Origin: Collinsella sp.
GTDB taxonomy: Bacteria; Actinomycetota; Coriobacteriia; Coriobacteriales; Coriobacteriaceae
Direction: 5' to 3'
Length of the DNA stretch: 64,000 bases
Assembly (NCBI GenBank): GCA_018381235.1
Contig: JAGZSF010000004.1
Span: forward strand, 1 to 64,000
In this document: in pieces, positions 1-10,083 of the stretch
How positions within the stretch are numbered: the first letter of the stretch is position 1
Layout of the letters: each line of letters starts with the position of its first letter
Notes under the pieces: model-generated
Seen by the model: the letters and a program-made list of their open reading frames with translations, nothing else
Databases searched by the model: none
Told to the model about the DNA's origin: nothing
Program-made: the position numbers and the translations under genes

Positions 1-18
1 CGGGCTGATATAGGGAGA

Positions 19-56
19 GGGCCTGACCCCATATCGTTGGGGCCAGGCCCGATTTT
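19..56 (+). terminator. Rho-independent terminator of a gene upstream of the window
   Basis: GGGCCTG at 19-25 pairs with CAGGCCC at 44-50, and CCCC at 27-30 pairs with GGGG at 39-42. The short T run GATTTT follows. It should end a gene that lies before the window. Confidence 0.7.
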
Positions 57-95
57 GCCTCTTGACAATGTCCTGCTCATATTAAAAGGAACGTC

Positions 96-125
96 CCTAA
101 CTGCCGGTTGCCTAACTGCCGGTTG
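96..125. repeat. Exact 15-bp tandem duplication
   Basis: CCTAACTGCCGGTTG occurs at 96-110 and again, without a gap, at 111-125. It lies just before a possible -10 (GACAAT, 129-134) of the ion-channel gene and is preceded by GGAACGTCCC, which resembles the core of the palindromes seen elsewhere in this window. Confidence 0.85.
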
Positions 126-175
126 TGGGACAATACCGAGCAAACGTGATTGGGCGTCTGGGAAAAGGGGTCGAG

Positions 176-601
176 ATGAAAAAGCTGAGGACGCTTGCCG
201 ATGTTTTGCGCCAGGCCGGTTTCGTGCGTATCACGGGCCTGTTCCTCATCTTCTATCTGCTGTGCTCGACGGCTGTCTGGCTGTCCGAGCCCACGACCCT
301 TACGTTTGGCGATGGCCTCTGGTTTAGCTTTGAGACCGTCTCGACCATCGGCTTTGGCGATATCCCGGCCGAAACGCCGGTCGCCCGTGCTATTACCGTC
401 GTCCTGAGCGTCATCAGCATCTTCTACATTGCCATGCTCACGGGTGTGGCGGTGAACTACTGCAATACGCTCATCAAGCTGCGCCAAAAGGACACCATGG
501 CGCGCTTTATGGACGATCTGGAGCATTTGGAAGAGCTCGATCGTGACGAGCTCGCCGACCTGTCGCGCCGTGTGCGCGAATATCGCCGACGCCAACGCTA
601 G
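176..601 (+). CDS. Two-TM potassium channel (Ion_trans_2 family)
   Basis: A 141-residue membrane protein likely to form a tetrameric K+ channel. A hydrophobic helix at about residues 15-35 is followed by a pore loop with the selectivity filter TIGFGD (about 60-65), then a second helix (about 75-100). The charged C-terminal tail is probably cytoplasmic and has no recognisable RCK domain. The ATG at 176 is preferred over an upstream in-frame start at 125 because AAAAGGGG lies just upstream and the protein then begins MKKLR. The LOG-family gene follows after 36 bp, probably in the same transcript. The filter motif makes the family call firm; the physiological role is inferred. Confidence 0.85.
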   Translation: MKKLRTLADVLRQAGFVRITGLFLIFYLLCSTAVWLSEPTTLTFGDGLWFSFETVSTIGFGDIPAETPVARAITVVLSVISIFYIAMLTGVAVNYCNTLIKLRQKDTMARFMDDLEHLEELDRDELADLSRRVREYRRRQR

Positions 602-637
602 AACGGGCGCCGCGCGTCACGACGAGGGGGACTGAAT

Positions 638-1171
638 ATGAATATCACGGTATACCTGGGCGCCAGCGTCGGCAATGACCCGGCGTTTCTGCCTGCGGTG
701 CAAGAGCTGGGCAACTGGATTGGCTCCAACGGGCACGCGCTGGTATACGGCGGGTCCAAATCGGGCCTGATGGGCGCGCTCGCCGATAGCGTACTCGAGG
801 CAGGTGGACACGTGACGGGTGTTGAGCCGAGCTTTTTTATAGAGGCCGAGTTTCAGCACGACGGCATCGATGACCTCATCGCGACGAGCGATATGGCCGA
901 GCGCAAGGCCAAGATGATTGAGCTCGGCGATGCGTTCATTGCCTTTCCCGGTGGGACGGGCACGCTCGAGGAGATTGCCGAGGTCATGTCCGCGGTGTCG
1001 TTGGGGCACCTGAGTGCTCCGTGCATCCTGTATAACCTTGACGGTTACTACAACGACCTCAAGGCGCTGCTCGGGCACATGATTGATAAGGGGCTTTCGA
1101 GCCCGAGGCGCCAGCAAGGCATCTACTTTGCCGACGATTTGCGCGAGATTGTCTCGATTATCAACGGATAA
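638..1171 (+). CDS. LOG family protein (cytokinin riboside 5'-monophosphate phosphoribohydrolase type)
   Basis: A 177-residue Rossmann-fold protein of the TIGR00730/LOG family. Members of this family cleave nucleoside monophosphates, releasing base and ribose 5-phosphate. The family signature PGGTGTLEE is at about residues 106-114, and the nucleotide-binding start VYLGASVG is near the N-terminus, followed by YGGSKSGLMG. An SD-like GAGGGGG lies upstream of the ATG. In bacteria the substrate is often unknown, so the family is certain and the physiological reaction is not. It is probably cotranscribed with the channel gene before it. Confidence 0.85.
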   Translation: MNITVYLGASVGNDPAFLPAVQELGNWIGSNGHALVYGGSKSGLMGALADSVLEAGGHVTGVEPSFFIEAEFQHDGIDDLIATSDMAERKAKMIELGDAFIAFPGGTGTLEEIAEVMSAVSLGHLSAPCILYNLDGYYNDLKALLGHMIDKGLSSPRRQQGIYFADDLREIVSIING

Positions 1172-1228
1172 GTCTTGAGCCTGCCCCACTATGACTCCCA
1201 ATGGTGCCGTTTGTGGCGCAGATGGTTG

Positions 1229-1257
1229 GCTTGTCTGGGCAACGCTCGCTCTACAAT
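1229..1257 (+). promoter_or_regulatory. Probable promoter of the CLC-type channel gene
   Basis: TACAAT at 1252-1257 is a good -10. TTGTCT at 1231-1236 could be the -35, but the 15-bp spacing is short. It lies 40 bp upstream of the start at 1297. Confidence 0.4.
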
Positions 1258-1296
1258 AAAACGTAATTATGTCGACTTTGACCGCGGGAGGACCCG

Positions 1297-2601
1297 ATGG
1301 ACAACCTTGCCAAACCCACAAACCGCGCGCTGTTTTTAGTTAGCGTTGCCGTGACCGGTGCGTTCGCAGGTGCCGCGGTCTGGCTGTTCTTTTTTGCGAT
1401 GGAGCACGGTATCGACTATCTGTGGACCGAGATCCCCCACATGCTGGGCGCGGCGTCGCCCGAACTCGCCAGCGGCCCGTTCGGTTTTCTGCCGTATCCG
1501 TTTTTTGTCTGCCTGCTGGGCGGCCTGCTGATCGGTCTGTACGAAAAGCTTACGGGCACCAAGACCGACGACCTCAACCAGGTGATGGCTAAGGTTAAGC
1601 AAGATGGGCGCTACCCGTATGACAATCTGGGCAGGCTTTCGCTCGCGGCATTGCTGCCGCTGCTGTTTGGCGGAAGTATTGGACCGGAGGCCGGCCTGAC
1701 CGGCGTTATCGCGGGTCTGTGCAGCTGGGTCGGCGACCGCATGCGCCGCTTTGGCGCCGAGTTTAGGGAGCTCACGCTGCTGGGCACCCAGGCCGCGCTG
1801 ACGGCGCTCTTTACCGCGCCCGTCTTTGGCTTTGTGGCGCCGCTCGCCGGTAGCGCCGACGGCCAGGGCGAAGACGCCGACGATGGGTCCGCGTCCGGCG
1901 AGATCACCATCAAGCTGCCCAAGGCACAGAAGACTGTGGTCTACGGTATCGCGATCGCTGGCGGTCTGGGCACCTACCTGCTGCTTGGCCAACTTGTGGG
2001 CGGCGGCATGGGCATGCCCAGGTTCGAGGCCGCCGAGGTGGGCAACCTGGAGCTTGCCTGGCTCATCCCGCTGGCGTTGGTTGGCACCGTTTGCGGCTGG
2101 CTGTACTTTGTCTCGGAGCACGCGAGCGAGGCGCTGTCCCATGCAATAGGGGAGCGTCCTGTCGTCAAGGCCATGCTGGCTGGTCTGGCGCTCGCCATCT
2201 GCGGCACGGTCTTGCCCTACACCATGTTTGCCGGCGAGACCCAGGCCGATGTACTTATGGAGACCTACCTCACCATTCCCGCCGGCGTGCTTATCGCGAC
2301 CGGTCTTGTTAAGGCCATGCTGACGCCCGCCCTCATCAACCTTGGTTGGCGCGGCGGCCACTTCTTCCCCGTTATCTTCTCGGGCGTAAGCCTGGGCTAT
2401 GGCCTTGCCATCCTCACCGGCGCAGATCCGGTCTTTTGCGTCGCCGTCTGCACGGCATCGACGATGGGCGCCGTCATGCGCCAGCCTGTCATGGTTGTGG
2501 GCCTGCTGCTTATGTGTTTCCCACTCAAGGGTATCGTCTGCATGATTATCGCGGCCGTCATCGCCGCCGGCATCCCGCTGCCCAAGCCGCTGCGCAAGTA
2601 G
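1297..2601 (+). CDS. CLC-family chloride channel/transporter
   Basis: A 434-residue polytopic membrane protein of the voltage-gated chloride channel (CLC) superfamily, which exchanges or conducts Cl- or other anions. The motif GGSIGPEAG (about residues 126-134) corresponds to the canonical GREGP gating region and keeps the glutamate, in the GxSxGPE arrangement of YfeO-like members. A short hydrophilic acidic insert (about 187-205) separates the two halves, and there are about ten hydrophobic segments. GGGAGGA precedes the ATG. No C-terminal CBS domains are present. Anion specificity cannot be read from sequence. Confidence 0.82.
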   Translation: MDNLAKPTNRALFLVSVAVTGAFAGAAVWLFFFAMEHGIDYLWTEIPHMLGAASPELASGPFGFLPYPFFVCLLGGLLIGLYEKLTGTKTDDLNQVMAKVKQDGRYPYDNLGRLSLAALLPLLFGGSIGPEAGLTGVIAGLCSWVGDRMRRFGAEFRELTLLGTQAALTALFTAPVFGFVAPLAGSADGQGEDADDGSASGEITIKLPKAQKTVVYGIAIAGGLGTYLLLGQLVGGGMGMPRFEAAEVGNLELAWLIPLALVGTVCGWLYFVSEHASEALSHAIGERPVVKAMLAGLALAICGTVLPYTMFAGETQADVLMETYLTIPAGVLIATGLVKAMLTPALINLGWRGGHFFPVIFSGVSLGYGLAILTGADPVFCVAVCTASTMGAVMRQPVMVVGLLLMCFPLKGIVCMIIAAVIAAGIPLPKPLRK

Positions 2602-2695
2602 CACGGTAGCGCGCAGTCAGTACAAACATCTCAAGTCCGGTGCGGGCGCTGTGTCACGGATTTGCGGGTGGACTGGATTTCGTTCGGTATCGGCG

Positions 2696-3571
2696 CTACT
2701 TCCAAATTGCAAGCGCGGCGGTGCCCAGTACGATGAGGGCGAGACCGATGGCGCTGCGGCGGGAGAGTTTTTCGTTGAATGCCAGGCGCGCAAATAGCAC
2801 CGATACGACAATCGATAGTTTGTCGATCTGCACCACGACACTCACCTGGCCTGCAGCGATGGCATAGTAATAGAGCAGCCACGATGCTCCAGTCGCGATG
2901 CCCGATGTTGCGAGAAACGTGAGTTCGCGCCGGTCAACGTGCGCGACCTGCTCCAGTTTTCCCTTGGCTGCCACGATTGCCCATGCCATAACCAGTACCA
3001 CGCAGGTGCGGATTGCCGTGGCCAGGTTTGACTCGACGCCTTCGATGCCGATCTTGGCGAGGACGGAGGTGAGTGCCGCGAACACGGCGGCGCCGAGGGC
3101 GTAAGCGAGCCAGGTTCGGTCTTGCTGCTGCTCGGGTTCGGCGGACTGCTTCTTCTCGATCATTAAAAACGTGCCGAGGGTGATGGCAGCGGTTCCCACG
3201 AGCTTAACCGCAAGGTTGCTCGTCTCGTCAAAAAGCGCGATGGCGACCAGCGCGGCGAGCACGGTGCTCATCTTGTCGACCGGTACGACCTTATTGACAT
3301 TTCCGATGCTCAACGCCTTAAAGTAACAGATCCACGAAGCACCGGTAGCGAGTCCCGAGAGGACGAGAAAGAGCCAGGATCTGGGTTCGATGCTGCCAAT
3401 GGTTCCAATGGATCCAGAAATGCCCGCCATTGCCCAGGCGAAAACGAGCACCACGCAGGTGCGAATGGCCGTCGCGACATCGGAGTCGGTCTGCTTGATG
3501 CCGCATTTGGCCAAGATGGATGTGATGCCGGCAAAGAATGCTGACGCAAATGCTGCGACAACCCACGACAC
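2696..3571 (-). CDS. EamA/DMT-family transporter
   Basis: A 291-residue membrane protein with ten predicted helices arranged as two homologous EamA repeats of about 140 residues. The repeat is visible in the matching stretches ATAIRTCVVLV near residue 35 and again near 185. The family exports amino acids, metabolites or drugs; the substrate is unknown. The start is a GTG (3571-3569), with AAGGAGG ending about ten bases upstream. The gene stands alone between a + strand gene and the decayed ABC operon. The 271 bp upstream (3572-3842) hold no other recognisable feature. Confidence 0.83.
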   Translation of the reverse strand: MSWVVAAFASAFFAGITSILAKCGIKQTDSDVATAIRTCVVLVFAWAMAGISGSIGTIGSIEPRSWLFLVLSGLATGASWICYFKALSIGNVNKVVPVDKMSTVLAALVAIALFDETSNLAVKLVGTAAITLGTFLMIEKKQSAEPEQQQDRTWLAYALGAAVFAALTSVLAKIGIEGVESNLATAIRTCVVLVMAWAIVAAKGKLEQVAHVDRRELTFLATSGIATGASWLLYYYAIAAGQVSVVVQIDKLSIVVSVLFARLAFNEKLSRRSAIGLALIVLGTAALAIWK

Positions 3572-3842
3572 GGGTGCGGTGCCTCCTTGGATAATGGGTT
3601 TATCCTGCGAGTTTTATGGACATGAGGATACCGCCCCACCATGAAGGTTTGATATGGCCGCGGCGAGACGGGGGTTATGTTCCGGGGAGCCATTTGGTGA
3701 AGGCTCGAATTGTCGATATGCTGTCGACTTCTCTTTGGTTTCCAAGATCTAAACGGCATGCTTCGAAGGGCGGCGGCGTTGTTGTTGCTTCGTCTTATCT
3801 AGTAAATGAGGTGGCGTGCAGCCCAAGCCCTTTGGCTGTCGA

Positions 3843-4541
3843 TTACAGGTCGCGTGCCCGATAGACCTTGGTGCTGACTGCGCAGCTGATTGCACATAGC
3901 GCGAGGGTAAGTGCGGCGATGCCTGCACACAGACAGCCCAGAACGGCGGGATCGGGATTCGCTCCGGCAATCGACATGAGCCAGTTGCTGATGGGGTTGG
4001 AGGAGCTCAGCGTGGCCATGGCAAGGCATCCGAGCATGGCAAACAGACCAACGGATAGGCGCAGCGCCTCCATGTGTCCAAAGCGAAAGAACAGCGGATG
4101 CGCCAAAAACACCATCATGAGGGAGATGAGCATTGATGCTGCTGAGGCTATTGCAATCTCAAAGACAATCTGTCCCGTCAACGGGATACCCGCGCTGTTG
4201 AAGAGCGGGAAGGAGACGATGCTCAGAAGCGCGGCGGCGCACGCCGTGACAGCCGAGAAGACAATGATGCTCAGGTAGCGTGCGCAGATGATGTCTTTAC
4301 GCGAGAGAGACAGCGTTGCGCGATAGCGCTCCCAACCGTTTTGATTGTCGAAGCCGGCCAGCGAGCTCATGACCATGATGGGTGACATGGCACTGACCGC
4401 GCAGGCGCCAGCGCTCATGCCGGAATCGCCGTCCGATGCGTTGGCAAGGGTCAGCACGACGAATATGAACAGGCCGACGCCCGCGATGCTCGGGACGAGC
4501 GTGCGAACGATAGCGAGCTCGGACATAAAGGCGCGTTTCAT
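3843..4541 (-). CDS. ABC-2 type membrane permease of a GntR-linked ABC transporter
   Basis: A 232-residue protein with about six hydrophobic helices, resembling ABC-2 permeases that work with YtrB-like ATPases. Its ATG overlaps the stop of the ATPase gene (ATGA, 4538-4541), so the two were translationally coupled. It is itself intact, with an N-terminal MKRAF and continuous helices to the end. Because the ATPase gene upstream is frameshifted, this permease may no longer have a working partner. The exported substrate is unknown; relatives act in envelope stress or antibiotic response. Confidence 0.7.
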   Translation of the reverse strand: MKRAFMSELAIVRTLVPSIAGVGLFIFVVLTLANASDGDSGMSAGACAVSAMSPIMVMSSLAGFDNQNGWERYRATLSLSRKDIICARYLSIIVFSAVTACAAALLSIVSFPLFNSAGIPLTGQIVFEIAIASAASMLISLMMVFLAHPLFFRFGHMEALRLSVGLFAMLGCLAMATLSSSNPISNWLMSIAGANPDPAVLGCLCAGIAALTLALCAISCAVSTKVYRARDL

Positions 4542-5417
4542 TTCGAAGCCCCTTTCAGCATGAGGCGCAGATAGTCGTCAATGGTTGCCCGATCGCAGGG
4601 AATCTCGGGGAAGGCCTCGAGCGTTTCGCGACGGTTGGGCACGAGCACGTCCACGCTATAGGCGTGGTGGGCGGCACGGGCACCTTCGACGCAAGCCATA
4701 AGCTCGGCGGCCTGTGCTTGGGTGCAGTGGGCGATGCCGGCGCGGTCGGTAATGTCCTCGCGCGGCAGATCAAACACAATCGAACCGTTATCGATGCAGA
4801 TGATGCGGTCGGCGGCACGATCGAGGTCGGACGTAATGTGGCTCGAGAGCAGCACGCTGTGCTGGCCGTCGGCGACAAAGGCAAGCAGCTCATCGAGCAG
4901 CTCCTCGCGTGCCATGGGATCGAGGCCCGCGGTGGCTTCGTCCAAAACGAGCAGCTTGGCATTGTGGCTGAGTGCACAGGCAAGCTGCAGTTTCATGCCC
5001 ATGCCGCGGGAGAGGTCCTTGACCTTTGTCTTGGGATCGAGGCCAAATCGGTTGATGAATCCGGCGAACGTTTCGCGGTCCCATGGGGTACGTCGGGCCT
5101 ACGAGCGACTCGATCTGGCCCACCCTGAGCGTGGAGGGGAAGGGGCACGTGTCCAGGACAAGACCGACGCGGGAGCGTAGATGGCGTTGCGATTCATCGG
5201 GCGCGTCGGCGCCACAGCGCTGCCCAAACAGGTGCACCTCGCCGGCATCGAGCTTTATAAGCCCGAGCGCGGCTCGAATCGTCGTGGTTTTGCCGGCGCC
5301 GTTTGCGCCCACAAAGCCAACAATCTGGCCGGGTTCCACGGCAAGCGTGACGTCGCGCAGCGAAAAGCGGTCGCTCACACGGCGTGAGATACCTTTGAGT
5401 TCTAAAAGGTTTTGCAT
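4538..5417 (-). pseudogene. ABC transporter ATPase (YtrB-like), frameshifted
   Basis: Reading from the ATG at 5417, the first part gives a normal ATPase N-terminus with Walker A GANGAGKTTT. The frame breaks near 5084, in TAC-CCC-A-TGG. Skipping that A, or restoring two bases, continues as WDRETFAGFINRFGL, then the degenerate signature LSRGMGMKLQLA and Walker B VLDEATAGLDP, down to the stop at 4538. The break sits between the Q-loop region and the signature, so neither fragment alone could work. It is a true pseudogene or an assembly error. GAAAGG precedes the start. The GntR regulator lies 23 bp upstream and the permease overlaps the end. Confidence 0.8.
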
Positions 5418-5440
5418 GGCATAGCCTTTCTTGCAGATGG

Positions 5441-5821
5441 CTACTGCATAGTTTCGGGGGCTACCAGGTCGAGCATCTCGTGTAGCTTGTCGCGCGTGAG
5501 GCCCAGGGTTTCGGCTTGGCTCGCCGCTTTCGCAAGTAGCTCTTCGATATGGCAGAGCTGGTTTTCGCGCAAGAGTTCCTGGTTGCCCTCGGCGACAAAG
5601 CAGCCCTTGCCCTGCACGGTGCAGATAAACCCGAGTTGCTCTAGGTCGGCGTAGGCGCGCTTGGTGGTGATGACACTCACGCCAAGATCGCTCGCGAGTG
5701 CGCGGATGCTGGGGAGTTTGGCTCCCGCAGCGAGTGTGCCCGAAAGGATCTGAGCTTTGACCTGCGAGGCTATTTGCTCGTAGATGGGCTTGTCGCTCGA
5801 ATTGGATAGGATGATGTCTAC
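5441..5821 (-). pseudogene. GntR/YtrA-family regulator with a lost start codon
   Basis: The reading frame encodes a typical YtrA-type repressor of about 126 residues: DNA-binding winged helix (KPIYEQIASQV, LPSIRALASDLGVS, ITTKRAYADLEQLGF) followed by a short C-terminal dimerisation helix. A ribosome site AAGGAG (5833-5828) is spaced five bases from codon GTA at 5821-5819, exactly where an ATG or GTG should be, and an in-frame TAA lies just upstream. The first standard start is the internal GTG at 5680, which would delete half the DNA-binding domain. The gene may be dead, or may use a non-standard start. It heads the frameshifted ABC operon. Confidence 0.65.
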
Positions 5822-5849
5822 AGCGGCTCCTTAGCTGTTGGGCTACACG

Positions 5850-5884
5850 TGTATATAACCGGTAAGCACAGTATATATACACTA
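5850..5884 (-). promoter_or_regulatory. AT-rich palindromic promoter/operator of the GntR-ABC operon
   Basis: GTGTATATAACC and the 10-bp palindrome GTATATATAC (about 5870-5879) form an interrupted inverted repeat of TATATACAC-like half-sites, in a stretch much richer in A+T than its surroundings. Its position just before the GntR gene suggests autoregulation, as in YtrA-type operons. Confidence 0.45.
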
Positions 5885-6036
5885 TGCACAGTTACGCAAG
5901 AGGTAAATACGGATTGGGCCGGCTACCCAGGCCCCATCTGATGAATTTGTCCTGATAGGCGCTCTAAAACGGGATTTCGCGGCTACAATAGTGCGGTTAC
6001 AACGACGTAATGCACTCAATGCAAGAAAGGATCCGC

Positions 6037-7650
<1,614 letters not shown>

Positions 7651-7656
7651 CGCATT

Positions 7657-7694
7657 GGCGCGGTGGTCCTGTGGGGCTGCCGCGCCGTTTGTTT
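7657..7694 (+). terminator. Terminator after prfC
   Basis: GGCGCGG (7657-7663) pairs with CCGCGCC (7680-7686) and is followed by GTTTGTTTG. Confidence 0.65.
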
Positions 7695-7740
7695 GCCTTA
7701 TGCCGCGCGAGCGGCTATCATACCCACCGTCGTCTCAAGA

Positions 7741-7806
7741 CCGGGGCGTCCGAGCAGTTCGGGTCCGATATCCTGCTCGTTAAACCTAAAACCAAAGGAG
7801 TACATA
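7741..7806 (+). promoter_or_regulatory. Structured 5' leader of the VUT transporter gene
   Basis: CGAGCAG (7751-7757) can pair with CTGCTCG (7773-7779), followed by TTAAACCTAAAACC and the ribosome site AAAGGAG. Homologues of this transporter are often controlled by preQ1 riboswitches, but I cannot match a defined preQ1 class here, so this is recorded only as a hairpin leader. Confidence 0.3.
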
Positions 7807-8529
7807 ATGATCAAGAAGGTCATGGAGGACTACAAGGTCCTGTTGCGGAGCATTCCCGCGGCAACGGTTTCGCTGTTTTTCGTGAGTGTCATCATGATGA
7901 ACCTGCTGGCCAACAAGGAGCTTATCAGCCTGCCGTATCTGGCGCTCGATTGCGGCTTTGTGGTGAGCTGGGTTTCGTTTTTGTGCCAGGACATGATCTG
8001 CAAGCGCTTTGGCGCCAAGGCATCCATCAAAATCTCTATCCTCGCGCTGCTGGTCAACCTGGCCGTGAGCCTGTGCTTTTGGGCATGCTCGCTCACGCCC
8101 GGCATGTGGGGCGCCTACTACGACACGGGCATGATCGAGGTCAACACTGCCCTTAACGCCACCATCGGCGGCACCTGGTACGTGGTGCTGGGCTCTTCGC
8201 TGGCAATGCTCGTTTCTGCCGTGGTTAACTCCACGCTCAACCAGTCGCTCGGCCGTATGCTCAAAAAGAATAACTTTGCGAGCTTCGCCTTCCGCTCCTA
8301 TGTGTCCACAGGTGTTGGCCAGTTTATCGACAACCTGGTCTTTGCCATTGTGGTGAGCCACACGTTCTTTGGTTGGACCTGGGTGCAGGTTCTTATGTGC
8401 TCGCTGACCGGCGCTGTTGCCGAGCTGCTGTGCGAGGTCTTCCTGAGCCCCGTGGGCTACAAGGTCGTGCGCGGCTGGGAGCGCGAGAACGTGGGCTCCG
8501 AGTACCTCGAGCGCCACGCAACCGCCTAA
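7807..8529 (+). CDS. VUT family (DUF165, YhhQ-like) queuosine-precursor transporter
   Basis: A 240-residue integral membrane protein with about six helices. It resembles the VUT/YhhQ family, which imports queuosine precursors (preQ0/preQ1 or queuine). Early residues YKVLLRSIPAATVSLFFVS and the run CQDMICKRFGAKAS fit the family, and the late FIDNLVFAIVV is its usual conserved helix. The start at 7807 is preceded by AAAGGAG at normal spacing; an in-frame upstream start at 7663 lies in the prfC terminator and is rejected. The SDR gene begins 9 bp downstream, so the two are probably one transcript. The substrate is inferred from the family. Confidence 0.72.
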   Translation: MIKKVMEDYKVLLRSIPAATVSLFFVSVIMMNLLANKELISLPYLALDCGFVVSWVSFLCQDMICKRFGAKASIKISILALLVNLAVSLCFWACSLTPGMWGAYYDTGMIEVNTALNATIGGTWYVVLGSSLAMLVSAVVNSTLNQSLGRMLKKNNFASFAFRSYVSTGVGQFIDNLVFAIVVSHTFFGWTWVQVLMCSLTGAVAELLCEVFLSPVGYKVVRGWERENVGSEYLERHATA

Positions 8530-8538
8530 GGAGCAAGT

Positions 8539-9219
8539 ATGCGGGTTTTGATCACGGGCGCTTCGGGCGGTATCGGAGCCGCGTGCGTGCAGCGCTTTTT
8601 GGACGAGGGCCACGAGGTCGTGGGCTTTGATCTGCTGCCGGCGGCGATCGAACACGAGCGCTACCGCCATCTGATCGTTGATGTACGCGAGCCGGACTCG
8701 TTTCCAGGCGATCTTGAACCCCAGGTAATCGTGAACGTTGCCGGTACGCAGGATTCGGCCGACGATATTGCTGCCAACCTGCGTGGCACCATCAACGTGA
8801 CCGAGCACTACGCCTTTGTGGGGGAGGGGCTTGCCGCCAAGCCTGCGCCGGCTATCAAATCCGTGGTCAATGTGGGGTCGGCGAGCGGGCATACGGGATC
8901 GGAGTTTCCCGCCTATGCCGCCAGCAAGGGTGGCGTTATCGCCTACACCAAGAACCTTGCAAACCGTCTGGCGCCGCAGGCCATCGCCAACAGTGTGGAC
9001 CCGGGTGGCGTTATCACGCCGCTCAACCGTTGTGTGATGGAAGACGAGCACCTGTGGAACCAGATTATGGAGCTCACGCCGCTTAAGCGCTGGGCCACTG
9101 CCCAAGAGATCGCCGAGTGGATCTACTTTGTGGGCGTGACCAACCGGTTTATGACCGGGCAGAGCCTGCTGATCGATGGCGGCGAGGCCGGCCGCACACA
9201 ATTTATTTGGCCCGAATAG
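8539..9219 (+). CDS. Short-chain dehydrogenase/reductase
   Basis: A 226-residue NAD(P)-dependent oxidoreductase of the classical SDR family. The cofactor motif TGASGGIG is at residues 6-13, a conserved NVAGTQ follows, and the catalytic YAASK is at about 133-137, with a Ser in VGSASGHTG. The C-terminus ends in the usual LLIDGG. FabG-like oxidoreductases act on 3-oxoacyl-ACP, sugars or steroids; the substrate here is unknown. AAGGAGCA precedes the ATG. It is slightly shorter than FabG because the middle region is compact. Confidence 0.85.
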   Translation: MRVLITGASGGIGAACVQRFLDEGHEVVGFDLLPAAIEHERYRHLIVDVREPDSFPGDLEPQVIVNVAGTQDSADDIAANLRGTINVTEHYAFVGEGLAAKPAPAIKSVVNVGSASGHTGSEFPAYAASKGGVIAYTKNLANRLAPQAIANSVDPGGVITPLNRCVMEDEHLWNQIMELTPLKRWATAQEIAEWIYFVGVTNRFMTGQSLLIDGGEAGRTQFIWPE

Positions 9220-9220
9220 G

Positions 9221-9258
9221 AAACGCGCCCGATGGAAAGCCGTCGGGCGCGTTTTTGA
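9221..9258 (+). terminator. Terminator after the SDR gene
   Basis: AAACGCGCCCGA (9221-9232) and TCGGGCGCGTTT (9243-9254) form a perfect 12-bp stem with a T run on the + strand. It lies between convergent genes and may work in both directions. Confidence 0.9.
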
Positions 9259-9269
9259 TGTATCGATTT

Positions 9270-9995
9270 TTAGCCGAGGCAAGTCCAGTTGACGGGGGTC
9301 GAGCCGTGCTGCTCGAGTAGCCGATTGGCTGCCGAGAAGGGGCGCGATCCCATAAAAGCGGGGAGTTCTGCCGTGGCACGGTTGGCCGAAAGCGGCGAGG
9401 GGTGCGTGGAGGCCAGGCAGAACTTGCCGGTTGCCTTGCCCGCGCCGGTCGCGGCGAGCTTGCCTTCGACCATCTGCTGGGCAAAGCGGCCCCATGCCAA
9501 AAAGACGACCGGCTGGGGCAGCTGGCAGCAGCGTTCGATAACGTAGTCGGTGAGCGCGCTCCAGCCCAGCTTGGCGTGCGAGTTCGCGGCATGCTCGCGC
9601 ACGGTGAGTGTAGTGTTGAGGAGCAGGACGCCCTGCAGTGCCCATGGGGTTAGGTCTCCCGTGGCGGGGATGGGGCAGCCCAGATCGGCTTTGAGCTCCT
9701 TATAGATGTTGCGCAGGCTCGGCGGCAACTTGGTTTGCGTCGCTGGGACCGAGAACGACAGTCCCATGGCCTGGTTGGGTCCGTGATAGGGGTCTTGACC
9801 CAAGATGACAACCTTGACCTGGTCGGCCGGCGTGTAGGCGAGGGCATTGAGGATGTCGTCTTGTGCCGGGTAGATGGTTTGCTCGGCACGCAAAAGGGCG
9901 ATGCGCTCGAGCAGCTGGTTCGTAGTGTCACGTACCGGCTGCGGCGCATCGCCCAACCAAGTTGCTATGTTGCGGTCGCGGGTCGCGGCGTCCAT
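9270..9995 (-). CDS. ung: Uracil-DNA glycosylase, family 1
   Basis: A 241-residue base-excision repair enzyme that removes uracil from DNA. The catalytic water-activating loop GQDPYHGPNQAMGLSFSVP carries the Asp, at about residues 65-83. The minor-groove loop HPSPLSANR is near 192-200. Conserved GVLLLNTTLTVR and VFLAWG segments lie between. AAAGGAG precedes the ATG at 9995. The length and motif set are standard for Ung. Confidence 0.96.
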   Translation of the reverse strand: MDAATRDRNIATWLGDAPQPVRDTTNQLLERIALLRAEQTIYPAQDDILNALAYTPADQVKVVILGQDPYHGPNQAMGLSFSVPATQTKLPPSLRNIYKELKADLGCPIPATGDLTPWALQGVLLLNTTLTVREHAANSHAKLGWSALTDYVIERCCQLPQPVVFLAWGRFAQQMVEGKLAATGAGKATGKFCLASTHPSPLSANRATAELPAFMGSRPFSAANRLLEQHGSTPVNWTCLG

Positions 9996-10083
9996 GGGGC
10001 TCCTTTACGTCAGATGCTCTGTTGACATCTATTGTAAAGGCGCACCGGTTGCCTTTATGCCACGGCTGTATGAGGAGTGGGGT

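Noticed and set aside
1336..2604. 422-residue open frame opposite the CLC-type gene
   Set aside because: Antisense shadow of hydrophobic coding sequence with no recognisable domain.
3616..3864. 82-residue open frame in the 3.6-3.9 kb gap
   Set aside because: No ribosome site, no domain and overlap with the 3' end of the ABC permease gene.
7695..7806. preQ1 riboswitch before the VUT transporter
   Set aside because: There is a hairpin and an A-rich tail, but the conserved preQ1 aptamer bases could not be matched.
7786..9645. 619-residue open frame on the - strand
   Set aside because: Overlaps the VUT transporter, the SDR gene and part of ung, all of which have strong family motifs.
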